Below are positions 36,871-46,017 of a stretch of 64,000 nucleotides of DNA, piece by piece. The position numbers and the translations under genes were made by a program. This DNA comes from Streptomyces sp. TRM68367 (GTDB lineage: Bacteria > Actinomycetota > Actinomycetes > Streptomycetales > Streptomycetaceae): contig NZ_JACTVI010000005.1 of NCBI RefSeq assembly GCF_014495685.1, positions 124,001 to 188,000 on the forward strand. The letters run 5' to 3'. How positions within the stretch are numbered: position 1 is the stretch's first letter; every line of letters begins with the position of its first letter. Under the pieces are notes generated by a model. The model was not told the DNA's origin and did not search any database. It saw nothing but the letters and a program-made list of their open reading frames with translations.

Positions 36871-39800
36871 TCAGCGACGAGGTTCGCCGAACACCTGAGG
36901 GTACTCGGCGACCTTCTTGGACCAGTCGTCGTCGTAGCGGACACGGACCACTTCCCAGCCGAAGTCCTTCAGCCGTTCCTCCGCCTCCTCGTCGCGCAGC
37001 ACGATGTCGTCGTGGTCGTGGTGCGGGCCGTCGACGAAGACCGCGATCGGGCCGAACCCGGTGTCGTACACGAAGTCCGGCTTGGACAGGGCTTCACGAA
37101 CCGTGATCTGCTGGTGGTCCGGGAGTCGGTGCCGGTGCGACCGCAGGTACTCGACGAAGCGCTCCTCCAGGGTGGAGTCGGCGCCCTGCCGCAGCACGTC
37201 GGCGTGCTCGTCTCGCGAGCGGCCCGGGGTGGACTCGCCGACGCTGCCGTCTGCGAACGCCTGGAGCAGGTCGCGCACCAACTGCCGGTCGATGACGCGG
37301 TGGTGGCGCTGGTTGCCGAAGGAGAGCAGACAGTCGTAGCAGCCCTTCTCGCACGGGTCGCCGTTGGTCTTCTCGTCGCCGCGGTCACGCCCCAGCTGGT
37401 CGAAGTGGGCGATCTCCAGAGCCTTGCGCGCTGCGCTGGCCAGCGCGCCGGGTTCGGCCTGCAGACGCCGGAGCACCCCCGCGCCGCCCTCCGCGCTCTC
37501 GATGAACAGCAGCCGCTCACGCGGCCCGTCGTACGGCGGCAGTTCCTCGGTGTCGAGTTCGGCGTCCTCCAGCTGGAACTCGGCCTCGATACCCCGCTCC
37601 AGGGCGTACTGGAGGGTGACGGCGGTGTCCCGGTCGACCGGCTCGGCCAGCTGGAGAACGAGGATGTTCCGGGTGTCCTGCACATACGGGATCACCGGCA
37701 TCTTTCGGCCCGCCTTCTCGGCGTCCGCGAGCCCTTCCTGCTCCTGGGGGGTCTCCCGGCCGCCCTTCTTGGCCGCCCCGCCCGCGAGCCACTCGCCCGT
37801 CACCGGGTCCATCCAGAAGCCGATCTCGCCCTTGGCGACGGAGCGGCGGTAACCGAGGTTGGTGAGCCGGACGGTGGCGCTGTCGCCGTACGCCAGCTCG
37901 GCAAGGGCGCGGCCGGACGCGGTCTGCACCATGGCCCGCAGTGATCCGTCGCGGCCGTCCTCGTGCTTCTTGAAACGGTAGGAGATCTCCACCTTGTAGC
38001 CGGTGCGCTGGCGCTCCTCCTCGTCGGAGGAGATCCGGTCGCGTCGATGGGTGAAGACGGTGTGGAGGTGCAGAAGACCGGTTCGCGCGTCACCGAGGCC
38101 GCTGCCGCAGCCCCCGCAGACGTCCTCGCGCTGCTCCTCCGGGGACAGATACCCGCACCGCCCGCAGACCTTCGCGCTCTCGGTGGTCAGCTCACCCGCG
38201 GTGTCCGGCGGCAGCTGCACCCGGTCCACCTTGTAGCGGCTTCCCTCGTGGTAGATCAGCGCACCGGGCCCGAACTCCCGGATCGCGATGAACCTGGAAC
38301 GCTGCAGGTAGTCGCCGTCGTAGCCGCCGCGGCTGGTGCGGCCGGTGCCCGGGATGTAGGCGGCGAGCGGCAGCCGGGGGAAGGAGTAGCCCGGCAGGAA
38401 GCCCTCGGAGGCGAAGTAGCGGTACGGGAAGAAGTCCGACATCACGGTCCGCTCGCCACCCTGCTCGTTGCGCAGCAGCGCGAGCTGGCTCTCGGCCTGG
38501 GCGCGGCGGCGTTTGGCCTGGTCCTTGGAGCGGCCCGTGGCGGTGCGGTTGAGGATGTTGCGGTGCTGGATCTCGCGCTCTTCGAGGGCGCGCCTGAAGA
38601 GATTCCGCCAGCGCTCGCAGGCCCGGCGGAAGCTGCCCGGCGCGGCCTCGACGGTCTGCTCCAGCCACTGCTCGTGCCACCAGGACGTGGCGCGCAGCAG
38701 GTCGCCACAGCCGTCGAGGACGGTACGGGCCCGCGCCAGAGCACGGCGCCGGGCGGCCGGCTCGTCGATGGCCCCGGCCACCGACGACGCCAGTTCCAGC
38801 GAGGGGTTGTCGCCGTCGGACTCGATCAGCCTGGCCATGCTGGTGCCGAGATCGAGCCGGGTCTCGGCGAGCCAGATCGCGTGCACATGAGAGGCGAGCA
38901 GATCCTCGTTGGCCAGGTCGAGCCGGGGTGGGGCGACGGCACCGGACACCATCTGCCTGCGCCGGGTGAAATAGTACTGGTCGTGGCTGTTGCCGGTCGC
39001 GCAGTACGTGGTGACCAGCGCGGGCTGCCCGCTGCGGCCGGCGCGGCCCGAGCGCTGTGCGTAGTTGGCGGGGGTCGGCGGCACGTTGCGCAGGTTGACC
39101 GCGTTGAGGCTCTTGATGTCGACGCCGAGTTCCATCGTCGGCGAGCAGTACAGGAGGGGAAGCCGGGTGCCCTCGCCGAACAGGTCCTCGCGCTCTTGGC
39201 GGACGTCGGGGTGGACCTGGGCCGTGTGCTCGGCGGCGTGCAGACCGGCGAAGGTGGCGGCGATGTCCTGGTAGAGCCGCTTGAAGAAGGCGTTGACGCG
39301 GGGCCCGCGCTCGTCGCGGTAGGTGCGGCGCAGGCGGTCCACGGCGCCGTGGTCGTCGTCGCGGGCGTGCCAGCGGATGACTGTGTGGTTGATCCGGTAG
39401 CCGGGCTCCTCGCCCCTCCCCTGGGAGACCTCGGTCAGCACTCCGCCGTCCGCCAGGACCCGGAGCAGGTCGCGGATGATGTCCTGGGCCTCGTCCAGGG
39501 ACAGTCCCTGCCCCCAGTCGGGGAAGGTGCCGCTCTTTCGGACATGGCGGCCGAAGGCGCCTCGGCCGGTGAGGTTCAGCTCGCTGCGAACGCGCCCGGT
39601 ACGGCCCGGGCGTCCGACGCGGGCGACGGCGACACCGGCCGGAGGCGGCGCCGCCTCCGTGTCGGCGATCCCCCACGCGTCGTTGAGCCGGGCCGACTCC
39701 TTGCGTAGTTCGGCGAACTTGGCCTCGGTGAAGTAGGGCGTGTCCACGGCGCGCTGGCGGCGCAGTTCATCCATGAGGACCGTGGACAGCCGGTGGCGCA

Positions 39801-42144
39801 CCTCGGGGGTGGCTGTACGCAGCGGGCCCGCGGTGTCCTGCCACCGGTCCTCCTCGCCGGCGATCGCCTCCAGACCCGCGTACTCGAGGCCGAGCAGTCC
39901 GGTCTGCTCCAGGTTGGGCATGGTGACGCGCCAGCCGCGTTCCAGGTCGAGGAAGAGGCGGTACTCGGCGACCGCGGCCAGTGCCTCGAGCGTGCTCTCG
40001 GCGAGCTCCTCGATCTCGGTGGGCTTGGCCGCGTACTCGTGCGGGGAGAGCGCCATCGCCGCCACCACTTCTTCGCCGAGCCGCTTCCAGCGCAGCCCCT
40101 TGTCGCCGGCCGCGACCATCGCCCGGTAGAGGGCGCCGCGCAGCTGCGTGACCATGACGAAGTCGTTGAAGTGCCCCGACTGGAGGCTCGCGTCCTGCCG
40201 GTTGTCGACGAAGGTGAGCAACTTCCTTGCGTCCTTCTTGAGTTCTCCCTCGGGAATGCTCTTGAGGTGACGCACGATCGAGGCACTGATGACCGACGTG
40301 GCGGTCGAGCGGCCCTCCTGGTCGAGAGTCATCAGCTTGGCGAAGTCGCGCTCCTTGACCTGCTCGTACCCGACACCGCACTCCAGGCAGAAGAGGAACG
40401 GAGCAGGCAGGTACGCCGCGTAGATGCCCCCGTTCGCCTTTCCCCCGCCGGTGCCGTCCGGGCGCACCCACACCGGCTGCGGCGCCCGCTTCCTGCGGCT
40501 GGCGGTGAGCACCGGAGTGCCCTTGCGCTCGTCGAAGGTGAGCCAGCTGTCGGGGAAGCGCCGCTGCTCGATGGCGTCGCCGACCTGTTCCGGCCACGGG
40601 TTTACGGCCGAGATGTACAGATATCCCTGCTCGTCGTCCTCGTCCTCGCGGGTACGGAAAGCGACGCTGCCGTCGCCGTCCTGGTCACGGGCCACCATGA
40701 GGTACTCCTGCCCGCATTCACGGCAGAAGGACAGCGGCAACAGCAGCTTCTCGGGGGCGTTGGGGACGCGCTGCTGGTAGGTGCGGGTGATATGGCGGTC
40801 GGCCTCTCCCTCCAGGGAAACGTAGACGGATCCGCCCTTGGACAGGAACTGGTGCAGCCTGAAGGCGAACAGCGGGCGGTCGCCCTCCTCCCTGCGGGCG
40901 GCCGCCCCCGACTGGAGGGTGGCCCGGATGGCCTCCGCGCACGCCTCGTACCAGCGTTCCTCGGGCTCGCTCTCCTCGATGCCGAACGCCTCGGAGCGCA
41001 GGCGCAGAGCGGCGGCCTCCACGGTGACGGGTTCGGCGCGGACCAGGAGCGTGCTGCCGTCCTCGTCCTCGGTCTCGACCAGGCCGAAGGTGGTCTCGAT
41101 CCAGCGGGCCAGCGGATCGGCGGCCAGCCACCCGTACTCGGCCGGAGGGTTGTTCTCCCGTACCCGCTCGGCGAGTTCGGACGGCGTGGGCATGGCGTCC
41201 CCGGTCGCCCGCACCAGGGTCTCGCCGACCACCCGCTTCGGGTCGATCTCCGTGTCGAAGAGGGTGGAGGCGACCCGGGCGACCTCACGACGGCGAGCGG
41301 CGGGCGTGCCGCCGGTGGCCATCGTCGCGGACGTGCCCACGCACTGCAGATTGGGCGATTCGCAAGCCTCACGTACGCGCCGCACCAGCATGGCGACGTC
41401 GGCGCCCTGCCGCCCCCGGTAGGTGTGCAGTTCGTCGAGGACGAGGAAGCGCAACCCCTTGGCCGCCCCGATGAGCTTCTCGCGCTCCTTGGGACGGGTG
41501 AGCATCAGCTCCAGCATCACGTAGTTGGTGAGCAGGATGTCGGGCTTGGATTCGCGGATGGCCTCCTTTTCGTCCTCCTTCTCCTGACCGGTGTAGCGGG
41601 CATAAGTGACCGGCTCGCTCCCCTCGCCGTATCCGGCGGTGAGGAACTTCGCCAACTCCCGCTCCTGGCTGTTGGCGAGGGCGTTCATGGGGTAGACGAT
41701 GATCGCCTTGATGCCGGGCGCGCCCCCGGCCTCCTTCTCGCGCAGCACCCGGTCGACGATCGGCACGATGTAGCCGAGGCTCTTCCCGGAGCCGGTGCCG
41801 GTCGTCAGGACGTACGACTCCCTGGAGGCGGCCGCCTTGATCGCCTCCAGCTGGTGCTGGTGGAAATGGATCGGGCGGACGATGGCGCCCCGCTCGTCCT
41901 TGCCCGTACGGAAGATGTCCGCGCACGCCGGGTGAAGCAGTCCTCCCGGCCGCGCGAGATCCTCGACCGAACCGCCGGGCGCGAAGCTCGGGTTGAGGGA
42001 GAGGTAGGGGTCGGGCCACTGGTCTCCGTCGGCGAGCGACTTCGAGACCTTGGCGTCGATGCGCCGGTCGTCGATCACCACCGACCCGGACGTGTACTCC
42101 TTGTAGTCCCGGATGAGCCGCTGGTGCACCTTGAAGACGTCCAC
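36871..42144 (-). CDS. Giant DUF1998 helicase with C-terminal PD-(D/E)XK/Vsr-like nuclease
   Basis: A 1757-aa SF2 helicase. Motif I TGTGSGKSLGYIVPI (about residue 120), a DEAH-like VLDELHTYRG, GTSATMATGG, and motif VI ANYAQRSGRAGRSG near residue 1040. Zinc-ribbon cysteines occur at FCRECG, FCLECG and CGRCG ... CGGCG. The DUF1998/MrfA region follows (LLFIESAEGGAGVL; CEKGCYDCLLSFGNQRHHR). The last 100 residues are a DUF559/Vsr-like nuclease: KPDFVYD, GPIAVFVDGPHHD, WEVVRVRYDD. It could replace DrmA plus DrmB and supply the nuclease role of DrmC; Druantia DruE is the other close architecture. GTG 42144 (GGGGAA upstream) is preferred over 42213. Confidence 0.82.
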   Translation of the reverse strand: MDVFKVHQRLIRDYKEYTSGSVVIDDRRIDAKVSKSLADGDQWPDPYLSLNPSFAPGGSVEDLARPGGLLHPACADIFRTGKDERGAIVRPIHFHQHQLEAIKAAASRESYVLTTGTGSGKSLGYIVPIVDRVLREKEAGGAPGIKAIIVYPMNALANSQERELAKFLTAGYGEGSEPVTYARYTGQEKEDEKEAIRESKPDILLTNYVMLELMLTRPKEREKLIGAAKGLRFLVLDELHTYRGRQGADVAMLVRRVREACESPNLQCVGTSATMATGGTPAARRREVARVASTLFDTEIDPKRVVGETLVRATGDAMPTPSELAERVRENNPPAEYGWLAADPLARWIETTFGLVETEDEDGSTLLVRAEPVTVEAAALRLRSEAFGIEESEPEERWYEACAEAIRATLQSGAAARREEGDRPLFAFRLHQFLSKGGSVYVSLEGEADRHITRTYQQRVPNAPEKLLLPLSFCRECGQEYLMVARDQDGDGSVAFRTREDEDDEQGYLYISAVNPWPEQVGDAIEQRRFPDSWLTFDERKGTPVLTASRRKRAPQPVWVRPDGTGGGKANGGIYAAYLPAPFLFCLECGVGYEQVKERDFAKLMTLDQEGRSTATSVISASIVRHLKSIPEGELKKDARKLLTFVDNRQDASLQSGHFNDFVMVTQLRGALYRAMVAAGDKGLRWKRLGEEVVAAMALSPHEYAAKPTEIEELAESTLEALAAVAEYRLFLDLERGWRVTMPNLEQTGLLGLEYAGLEAIAGEEDRWQDTAGPLRTATPEVRHRLSTVLMDELRRQRAVDTPYFTEAKFAELRKESARLNDAWGIADTEAAPPPAGVAVARVGRPGRTGRVRSELNLTGRGAFGRHVRKSGTFPDWGQGLSLDEAQDIIRDLLRVLADGGVLTEVSQGRGEEPGYRINHTVIRWHARDDDHGAVDRLRRTYRDERGPRVNAFFKRLYQDIAATFAGLHAAEHTAQVHPDVRQEREDLFGEGTRLPLLYCSPTMELGVDIKSLNAVNLRNVPPTPANYAQRSGRAGRSGQPALVTTYCATGNSHDQYYFTRRRQMVSGAVAPPRLDLANEDLLASHVHAIWLAETRLDLGTSMARLIESDGDNPSLELASSVAGAIDEPAARRRALARARTVLDGCGDLLRATSWWHEQWLEQTVEAAPGSFRRACERWRNLFRRALEEREIQHRNILNRTATGRSKDQAKRRRAQAESQLALLRNEQGGERTVMSDFFPYRYFASEGFLPGYSFPRLPLAAYIPGTGRTSRGGYDGDYLQRSRFIAIREFGPGALIYHEGSRYKVDRVQLPPDTAGELTTESAKVCGRCGYLSPEEQREDVCGGCGSGLGDARTGLLHLHTVFTHRRDRISSDEEERQRTGYKVEISYRFKKHEDGRDGSLRAMVQTASGRALAELAYGDSATVRLTNLGYRRSVAKGEIGFWMDPVTGEWLAGGAAKKGGRETPQEQEGLADAEKAGRKMPVIPYVQDTRNILVLQLAEPVDRDTAVTLQYALERGIEAEFQLEDAELDTEELPPYDGPRERLLFIESAEGGAGVLRRLQAEPGALASAARKALEIAHFDQLGRDRGDEKTNGDPCEKGCYDCLLSFGNQRHHRVIDRQLVRDLLQAFADGSVGESTPGRSRDEHADVLRQGADSTLEERFVEYLRSHRHRLPDHQQITVREALSKPDFVYDTGFGPIAVFVDGPHHDHDDIVLRDEEAEERLKDFGWEVVRVRYDDDWSKKVAEYPQVFGEPRR

Positions 42145-42247
42145 GTGTTCCCCACTTGTTCCCGAGGCGGTCCGGAGCAACGGTAGCCACCCGCCGACCG
42201 CGGTGCGCCACACTCCCCCTTGATCGTACGTCGCACATCACAGCATG

Positions 42248-42269
42248 CGATTGTGAACTCAGTCAATAG
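42248..42269. promoter_or_regulatory. Shared island element, copy D (giant helicase / kinase 2)
   Basis: ATTGTGAACTCAGTCAAT at 42250-42267, in the divergent region between the DUF1998 helicase operon and kinase 2. It is nearly identical to copy C at 23.7 kb and similar to copies A and B. Confidence 0.65.
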
Positions 42270-42389
42270 ATGTCAGATACGAGAAGGCCGATTCGCGAAA
42301 CAACGTGCTCATGCCACACTCTGTCCGATGCGCCCGCCCGGCGGACGCATCGGGCCACGAAGACGGACGCGGACGGAGTCGCCCCGCAC

Positions 42390-43361
42390 ATGGACATCGG
42401 ACCTGTGATCGCCAAGCGCTACCGGATCAAGCGGGAGATCGGATCCGGCGGCATGGGTGTCGTCTGGCTCGCCCACGACGAACACCTCGGCCGCGATGTC
42501 GCCGTCAAGACCATGAACACGCCTCCCGGCTTGACGCAGGACCAGCGCACCCGGGACGCCGAACGCTTCCGCCGCGAGGCCCGCGCCGCCGCACGCCTCG
42601 ACCACACCGGCATCGCGACGGTCTACGACCTCGGCGAGGAACGCGGCACACGGTTCCTGGTCATGCAGTACGTGACCGGCATCGACCTTGAAGACCGGAT
42701 CGCCGAACAGGAACGGCTGAGCATCGAGGAAGCCGCTTCGGTCGGGGTGCAGATCGCCTCCGTCCTCGGCTCCGTGCATGCCCGCGACGTCGTCCACCGC
42801 GACCTCAAGGGCCGCAACGTCATCATCCGCACCGACGGCGTGGTCAAGGTCCTCGACTTCGGCGTCGCCGCTTTCCTCGAACCCGGCACCGCCAAGCTCA
42901 CCACCACGGGCGAGCGGCCGGGCAGCCTGGAGTGCATGGCACCCGAACAGATCCTGGGCAAACCGGTCGATCATCGCACTGACCTGTATGCCCTCGGCTG
43001 CCTGCTCCACAAGATGCTCACCGGCGAACCCGTCTTCGAGCACCGCTCGGAACTCATGCTCCCCGGCCTGATCCTCGACCACCCGCCGATCCCTCTGCGC
43101 GACCTGCGCCCCGACACCCCCGAGGACCTGGAAGCCCTCGTACTCGAACTCCTCTCCAAGACACCGAACGACCGCCCACCCCACGCCGGCGAGGTCTGGC
43201 GGCGGCTCGCCACTTGGCTTCCTGAACGCGGCGACCCGGCGGCCGCGCTCACCCCCTGGGCCGAGGTCGATCCACTGCGCCCCTTCCGCCACCCGATGGG
43301 GCCAGAAGCGCGCCCGGTGCGCTCATGGGCGAGGTCCCCACAGCCCGGCCGGCCGGGCTGA
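42390..43361 (+). CDS. Ser/Thr protein kinase (second island kinase)
   Basis: A 323-aa stand-alone kinase domain. Glycine loop IGSGGMGVVW (residues 17-26), VAVKT with Lys40, HRDLKGRN, DFGVAA and SLECMAPEQ are all intact. There is no membrane anchor or sensor domain; the short C-terminal tail is Pro/Arg-rich. The ATG at 42390 begins directly before the kinase fold; an in-frame ATG at 42270 would add 40 residues but sits within or right after the shared regulatory element. Divergent from the DISARM-like operon as kinase 1 is divergent from the pPIWI-RE operon, so each large nuclease system has its own adjacent kinase. Its substrate is unknown. Confidence 0.85.
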   Translation: MDIGPVIAKRYRIKREIGSGGMGVVWLAHDEHLGRDVAVKTMNTPPGLTQDQRTRDAERFRREARAAARLDHTGIATVYDLGEERGTRFLVMQYVTGIDLEDRIAEQERLSIEEAASVGVQIASVLGSVHARDVVHRDLKGRNVIIRTDGVVKVLDFGVAAFLEPGTAKLTTTGERPGSLECMAPEQILGKPVDHRTDLYALGCLLHKMLTGEPVFEHRSELMLPGLILDHPPIPLRDLRPDTPEDLEALVLELLSKTPNDRPPHAGEVWRRLATWLPERGDPAAALTPWAEVDPLRPFRHPMGPEARPVRSWARSPQPGRPG

Positions 43362-43391
43362 CACAAGCACCCATCCAGCATCCGCCACGCG

Positions 43392-44414
43392 GTGGAACAC
43401 CTCCCCCGCGAGGCGCAGGGCGCGGATTCCGGGTTCCCCTGGCTACGCCGCGACCGTGGACGACGTGGAAGCCCTCATGTCGGGCGAGGAGCCCTTGGAG
43501 GCCGGGGAGAAGACGCGTGCCGAGCTGGAGGGCTACCAGCGCGGTATGACTTACATCCAGGCTCTCGCCGACGCGGGCGACGATTTCCGGTACGACGCCG
43601 GCCTGCTCAACGGCCTGCATTAATGCTCCAGGGCCACCACCTCGACAAGCGCCCCGGCCGCTGGCGCGACGGCCCCGTCTACGTCACCAGCCCTGACGAC
43701 CCCCTGGTCCCCGCCTACACCGCGCCTGACCAGGCGGACGTCCCCGCGCTGATGTCGGAGTTCATCGAGTGGCTCAACGAGGGCGACCTCGACTCGCCCG
43801 TCCACGTCCGTGCCTCCATGGCGCACCTCAACCTCGTCAAGATCCACCCGTGGAAAGACGGCAACGGGCGCATGTCCCGCGCCCTGTCGACCTTGGTGTT
43901 CTCCCGCGAGGCCCTGATGCCGCCCGAATTCTCATCCATCGAGGAGTGGCTCGGCCGGGGACAGAACACTTACGCCTACTACCAAGTCCTGGAGGACGTA
44001 GGCGGCCCGCACTGGAGCCCCGAACGGGACACCCGCCCCTGGATCCGGTTCTGCCTGACCGCCCACCACCGCCAGGCCCAGCAGGCCCAGCGCCGCTTCG
44101 ACGTCATGTCGCGGGCATGGACCCGCCTGGTCGAGGGCGTCGAGGCCGCCGGCCTCGACGAGCGGGTCGTCTACGCCCTGCTGCCTGCGTTCTCGGACGC
44201 GAAGGTCCGCCGCACCGTCTACCAGCAGGACGCCGACCTCAGCGACCAGCAGGCCATCCGCGACATCCGGGAGCTTGTGGCCCGCGGCTGGCTCGTCCCC
44301 CACGGCAAGGCCCGCGCCCGGTACTACGCCCCGGGTCCCCTCATGGACCCGGTCCGAGACGAGGTCCGCCAATCCATGGAGCCGTACACGGACCCCTACC
44401 GGCGGGAGCGGTGA
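43392..44414 (+). pseudogene. Fic-family protein gene with compensating frameshifts
   Basis: The body (43623-44414, 263 codons from ATG 43623) encodes a Fic AMPylase-type domain with the complete active-site motif HPWKDGNGRMSR, preceded by MLQGHHLDKRPGRWR, and a winged-helix-like C-terminus (VRRTVYQQDADLSDQQAIRD). Upstream, the same frame is Arg/Gly-rich nonsense for about 180 nt, whereas the +1 frame (43441-43620) reads sensible Fic N-terminal sequence (AATVDDVEALMSGEEPLEAG ... YDAGLLNGLH) and then hits TAATG. So two opposite indels, one near 43440 and one at 43620, scramble about 60 residues. The gene is probably inactive or expresses only the C-terminal part. Convergent with the integrase gene. 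Confidence 0.72.
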
Positions 44415-44427
44415 CCCCCGTCGGCAA

Positions 44428-45810
44428 TTACGCGACCAGGGTGGCCGAGGCATCGTGCATCTCGTCGAGTCGCTGCCGCAGATCTTGCTCTTGACCACTG
44501 ATGCATTGCGCGTACGTGGCGAACAACATGGCAACGCTGGTGCCGGCCCACTCAGCCACCTGAGCAGGTGGGATGCCGTTGTTCAGCCACATCGTCAGCC
44601 GGGCATGCCGCAGGTCGTATACGCGTCGTCCTGTCTGTGATGCGTATACGTGGGATGGCAGGGTTGCCCTGCGGGCGTTGTCCCACATGCGGCGGTAGAC
44701 GGAGCCAGCGAGAACTCCGCCGTGTTCCCCAGGAACGAGTCGATCGTCGGGAAGCAGGCTCGCCTCCTGGATACGCGCCCGCAAGAGGGTGAACAGGCTC
44801 GGAGGGCACGGCACTATGCGCGTTTCACCCTCTGCTCTGCCTTTCAGACGTCGCTGATCGTGCCGGGTTCCACTGTCGGTCCACGTACGCCCGATCTCAG
44901 GCTCGGCGGCGTGCACCACGATGTCGGCCCACTGCCCTTCCCCCGAGGTGGGCACGACAAGGTCCGAGACGCGCAGCGCAATAGCTTCTTCTGGGCGCAG
45001 CCCCGTGAAGTACAGCGTGGCGAAGAACGCACGCAGTCTTTGCCCGCTGCGCGGCCGGTCGCGAATCCAGTCGAGCAACTGCGCCGCCTGCCCCTCGTTC
45101 AGCAGACGGCGTCGGTCGATCGCACCGGCAGACTGCGGTGCGAGGTTCCGCGACTCAGGAACCGGATCGGACAGCAGAATGCCGCGGACGATCGCATACC
45201 TCATCAGCAGATGCATGACCCGGCGATGCCGCTTCACGGACGAGGCGGCCGCCCGTCTCCCGTCCAGCAGCGTTCCCAGTACCAACAGCACGTCCTGAAC
45301 GATGAGCGGATCAGTCCAGGCGTCCATGGTCGGAGTGTGCCGTCGTACCCAACCGAGTACCGCGGCCACGTCATCCGGGGCATCGTCGCGGCGGTTGGTG
45401 TTGAAAGCCCAATTGCTCAGGGCCGTACGGACCCGGCGAGAAGGTACGCCCGGTGGATCCCGGTCCATCAGCGCAGTGGTGACGATCATCAATGTGCGAG
45501 CCGTATTCTTCCGGTGATTCGCCGACACACGCGGCCACTGGGCGTCCGTGAACTGGACAGCGAAGTCGTACCACCCGACCGAGGAAGCCCTCGGCTCGTG
45601 CCGTTCCGGCAAGCCGGTCGACATATTGAAAGGCTCTCCGGCGTGCGTCGCGGTCACCAGCTCCGCTCGGAAACCGTCGGCCAGCGCGAACGTCTGAAAC
45701 GTCTTGCGATGACGTTTTCCACCGACGGACCAGCGGACCCCGTAGGACTCGCGCAGCTTCCCGGAGCCCCTCTCGATCTGCCAGACCCTGACGTCAAAGG
45801 TGTGATCCAT
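44428..45810 (-). CDS. Tyrosine site-specific integrase of the island
   Basis: A 460-aa tyrosine recombinase catalysing integration at tRNA-Arg. The N-terminal arm/core-binding region (FDVRVWQIERGSGKL...) is followed by the catalytic domain: first Arg in YFTGLRPEEAIALRV, the box II motif YDLRHARLTMWL, and the nucleophile in FATYAQCI. At the usual His/Trp position the sequence is EWAGTS; most relatives have GHS, so one transition-state residue is replaced by Thr. ATG 45810 is chosen for GAGGTG upstream; ATGs at 45894 and 45963 are possible. It lies 208 bp from attR, convergent with the Fic gene. Confidence 0.9.
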   Translation of the reverse strand: MDHTFDVRVWQIERGSGKLRESYGVRWSVGGKRHRKTFQTFALADGFRAELVTATHAGEPFNMSTGLPERHEPRASSVGWYDFAVQFTDAQWPRVSANHRKNTARTLMIVTTALMDRDPPGVPSRRVRTALSNWAFNTNRRDDAPDDVAAVLGWVRRHTPTMDAWTDPLIVQDVLLVLGTLLDGRRAAASSVKRHRRVMHLLMRYAIVRGILLSDPVPESRNLAPQSAGAIDRRRLLNEGQAAQLLDWIRDRPRSGQRLRAFFATLYFTGLRPEEAIALRVSDLVVPTSGEGQWADIVVHAAEPEIGRTWTDSGTRHDQRRLKGRAEGETRIVPCPPSLFTLLRARIQEASLLPDDRLVPGEHGGVLAGSVYRRMWDNARRATLPSHVYASQTGRRVYDLRHARLTMWLNNGIPPAQVAEWAGTSVAMLFATYAQCISGQEQDLRQRLDEMHDASATLVA

Positions 45811-45922
45811 GGTCCGCACCTCGATCCGATCCGCCCATGGCGCCCCGCCTCGCGGAAACCCATGTCCCCGAATCGCTACGGGTTCTACCTCCATGATCCC
45901 ACCGTCAGCAGGCCGGCAAGAT

Positions 45923-45989
45923 CGTCCCACATACGTCCCCCAAAACAGCTGACGATGCATCACCGGACGCCAAAAGGCCAGGTCAGAGC
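45923..45989 (+). repeat. Candidate integrase arm-type sites, right end
   Basis: The 19-bp word CGTCCCACATACGTCCCCC (45923-45941) and GGTCAGAGC (45981-45989) are exact copies of sequences inside the left end (6983-7001; 6882, 7053 and 7243), in the same orientation, between the integrase start and attR. Confidence 0.6.
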
Positions 45990-46017
45990 GGTAGAGATAC
46001 CATTAGGCTGAGTGCCT

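Noticed and set aside
29616..42144. BREX or Pgl system (methylase plus kinases)
   Set aside because: No PglZ phosphatase, BrxC/PglY ATPase or BrxL is present; the SNF2 ATPase and DUF1998 helicase fit DISARM/Druantia better.
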